Shown here in pieces: positions 63,840 to 64,000 of a DNA stretch of 64,000 nucleotides. A model generated the notes under the pieces. The model ran no database searches. It worked only from the letters and a program-made list of their open reading frames with translations, and was not told the DNA's origin. Made by a program: the position numbers and the translations under genes. Positions within the stretch are counted from its first letter, which is position 1. Each line of letters opens with the position of its first letter. Source of the DNA: NaphS2 sp964588535. Its GTDB lineage: Bacteria; Desulfobacterota; DSM-4660; Desulfatiglandales; Desulfatiglandaceae. The stretch spans positions 41,621 to 105,620 of the forward strand of contig CAZPQA010000002.1 in assembly GCA_964588535.1 (NCBI GenBank), read 5' to 3'.

Positions 63840-64000
63840 GATAACATTTCCTCCCCTCTTATCGGATTCACAGGACCAATATGGACTGTCTGGAACTTCT
63901 TCAATACCATAAGCCATGGAAACAAGTCAAATAGTGGCTGTCCCCCGGGTGTAATCAAAAGTGTTAGCTGCCAAAAGGCCTCTTAGTTCATGTTGTCCCA
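63840..64000. other. Window end, no feature seen
   Basis: No gene or structured RNA was recognised between ssb and the edge. Confidence 0.4.

Noticed and set aside
1..64000. CRISPR arrays
   Set aside because: No regularly spaced direct repeats were seen; the only tandem repeat is the short one at 1138-1180.

Overview
The window looks like chromosomal DNA from a deltaproteobacterium (Desulfobacterota, Desulfobacteraceae-like). This is inferred from the gene families and their order; there is no rRNA to confirm it. Pointers are a hopanoid-type sugar epimerase (HpnA), selenocysteine synthesis (SelA) with an apparent UGA-containing selenoprotein, class III cyclase and diguanylate cyclase signalling, a lipoate ligase-DUF116 / flavoprotein / radical SAM cluster, and many toxin-antitoxin pairs.

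0-17.5 kb is a core-like region. It starts with hpnA (cut by the window edge) and tRNA-His on the minus strand. A plus-strand run follows: selA, gmhA, a deoxyhypusine synthase-like gene, an fmdB-type zinc ribbon, ispF, cysS, uvrB, rlmB and a UPF0261/Tm-1-like gene, with tight or overlapping junctions. Minus-strand genes come next: mscS-type channel, copA, copZ-like, a DsbA/FrnE-like oxidoreductase whose active site reads U-P-W-C through an in-frame TGA, and an adenylate cyclase. A secreted HAD phosphatase closes this part.

17.6-28 kb is mixed: two PIN-type toxin-antitoxin pairs, a Pif1-like helicase with HRDC and HTH domains, a Cache-GGDEF diguanylate cyclase, a DUF1622 membrane protein, a methyltransferase, oligoribonuclease, a B3/B4-domain protein, and an arsenic operon (arsR, thioredoxin-like protein, AhpD-like protein, ACR3 pump) behind a near-consensus promoter.

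28-52.3 kb is an accessory, defence-like island. It has an AAA_14/DUF4143 ATPase, a tandem-AAA ATPase divergent from a WYL regulator, three predicted PD-(D/E)XK-type nucleases, an AddAB-type helicase-nuclease, and a second AAA module. In that second module a ClpP-like serine peptidase with an intact triad is followed without gaps by an AAA protein and two small proteins, with vapBC and another WYL regulator upstream. At 50.55-51.5 kb lies a decayed, nearly identical copy of the first module (DUF4143 ATPase / AAA / WYL), shortened by three internal deletions, two of them clearly at short direct repeats. It adjoins a truncated RND efflux pump gene. mazEF follows.

52.3-64 kb returns to housekeeping: a potassium-channel-like protein, a two-component system, a cold-shock protein with a strong terminator, a pepT remnant, a DnaJ/RodZ-like protein with a MinD/ParA-like ATPase, a tRNA-queuosine mannosyltransferase-type gene, the lipoate-type cluster, a small zinc-ribbon protein, tatA and ssb.

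The two strongest points are the apparent DsbA-family selenoprotein with a SECIS-like hairpin, and the ClpP-like/AAA/WYL module with its relatives. Function of the latter is unknown and is inferred only from context.
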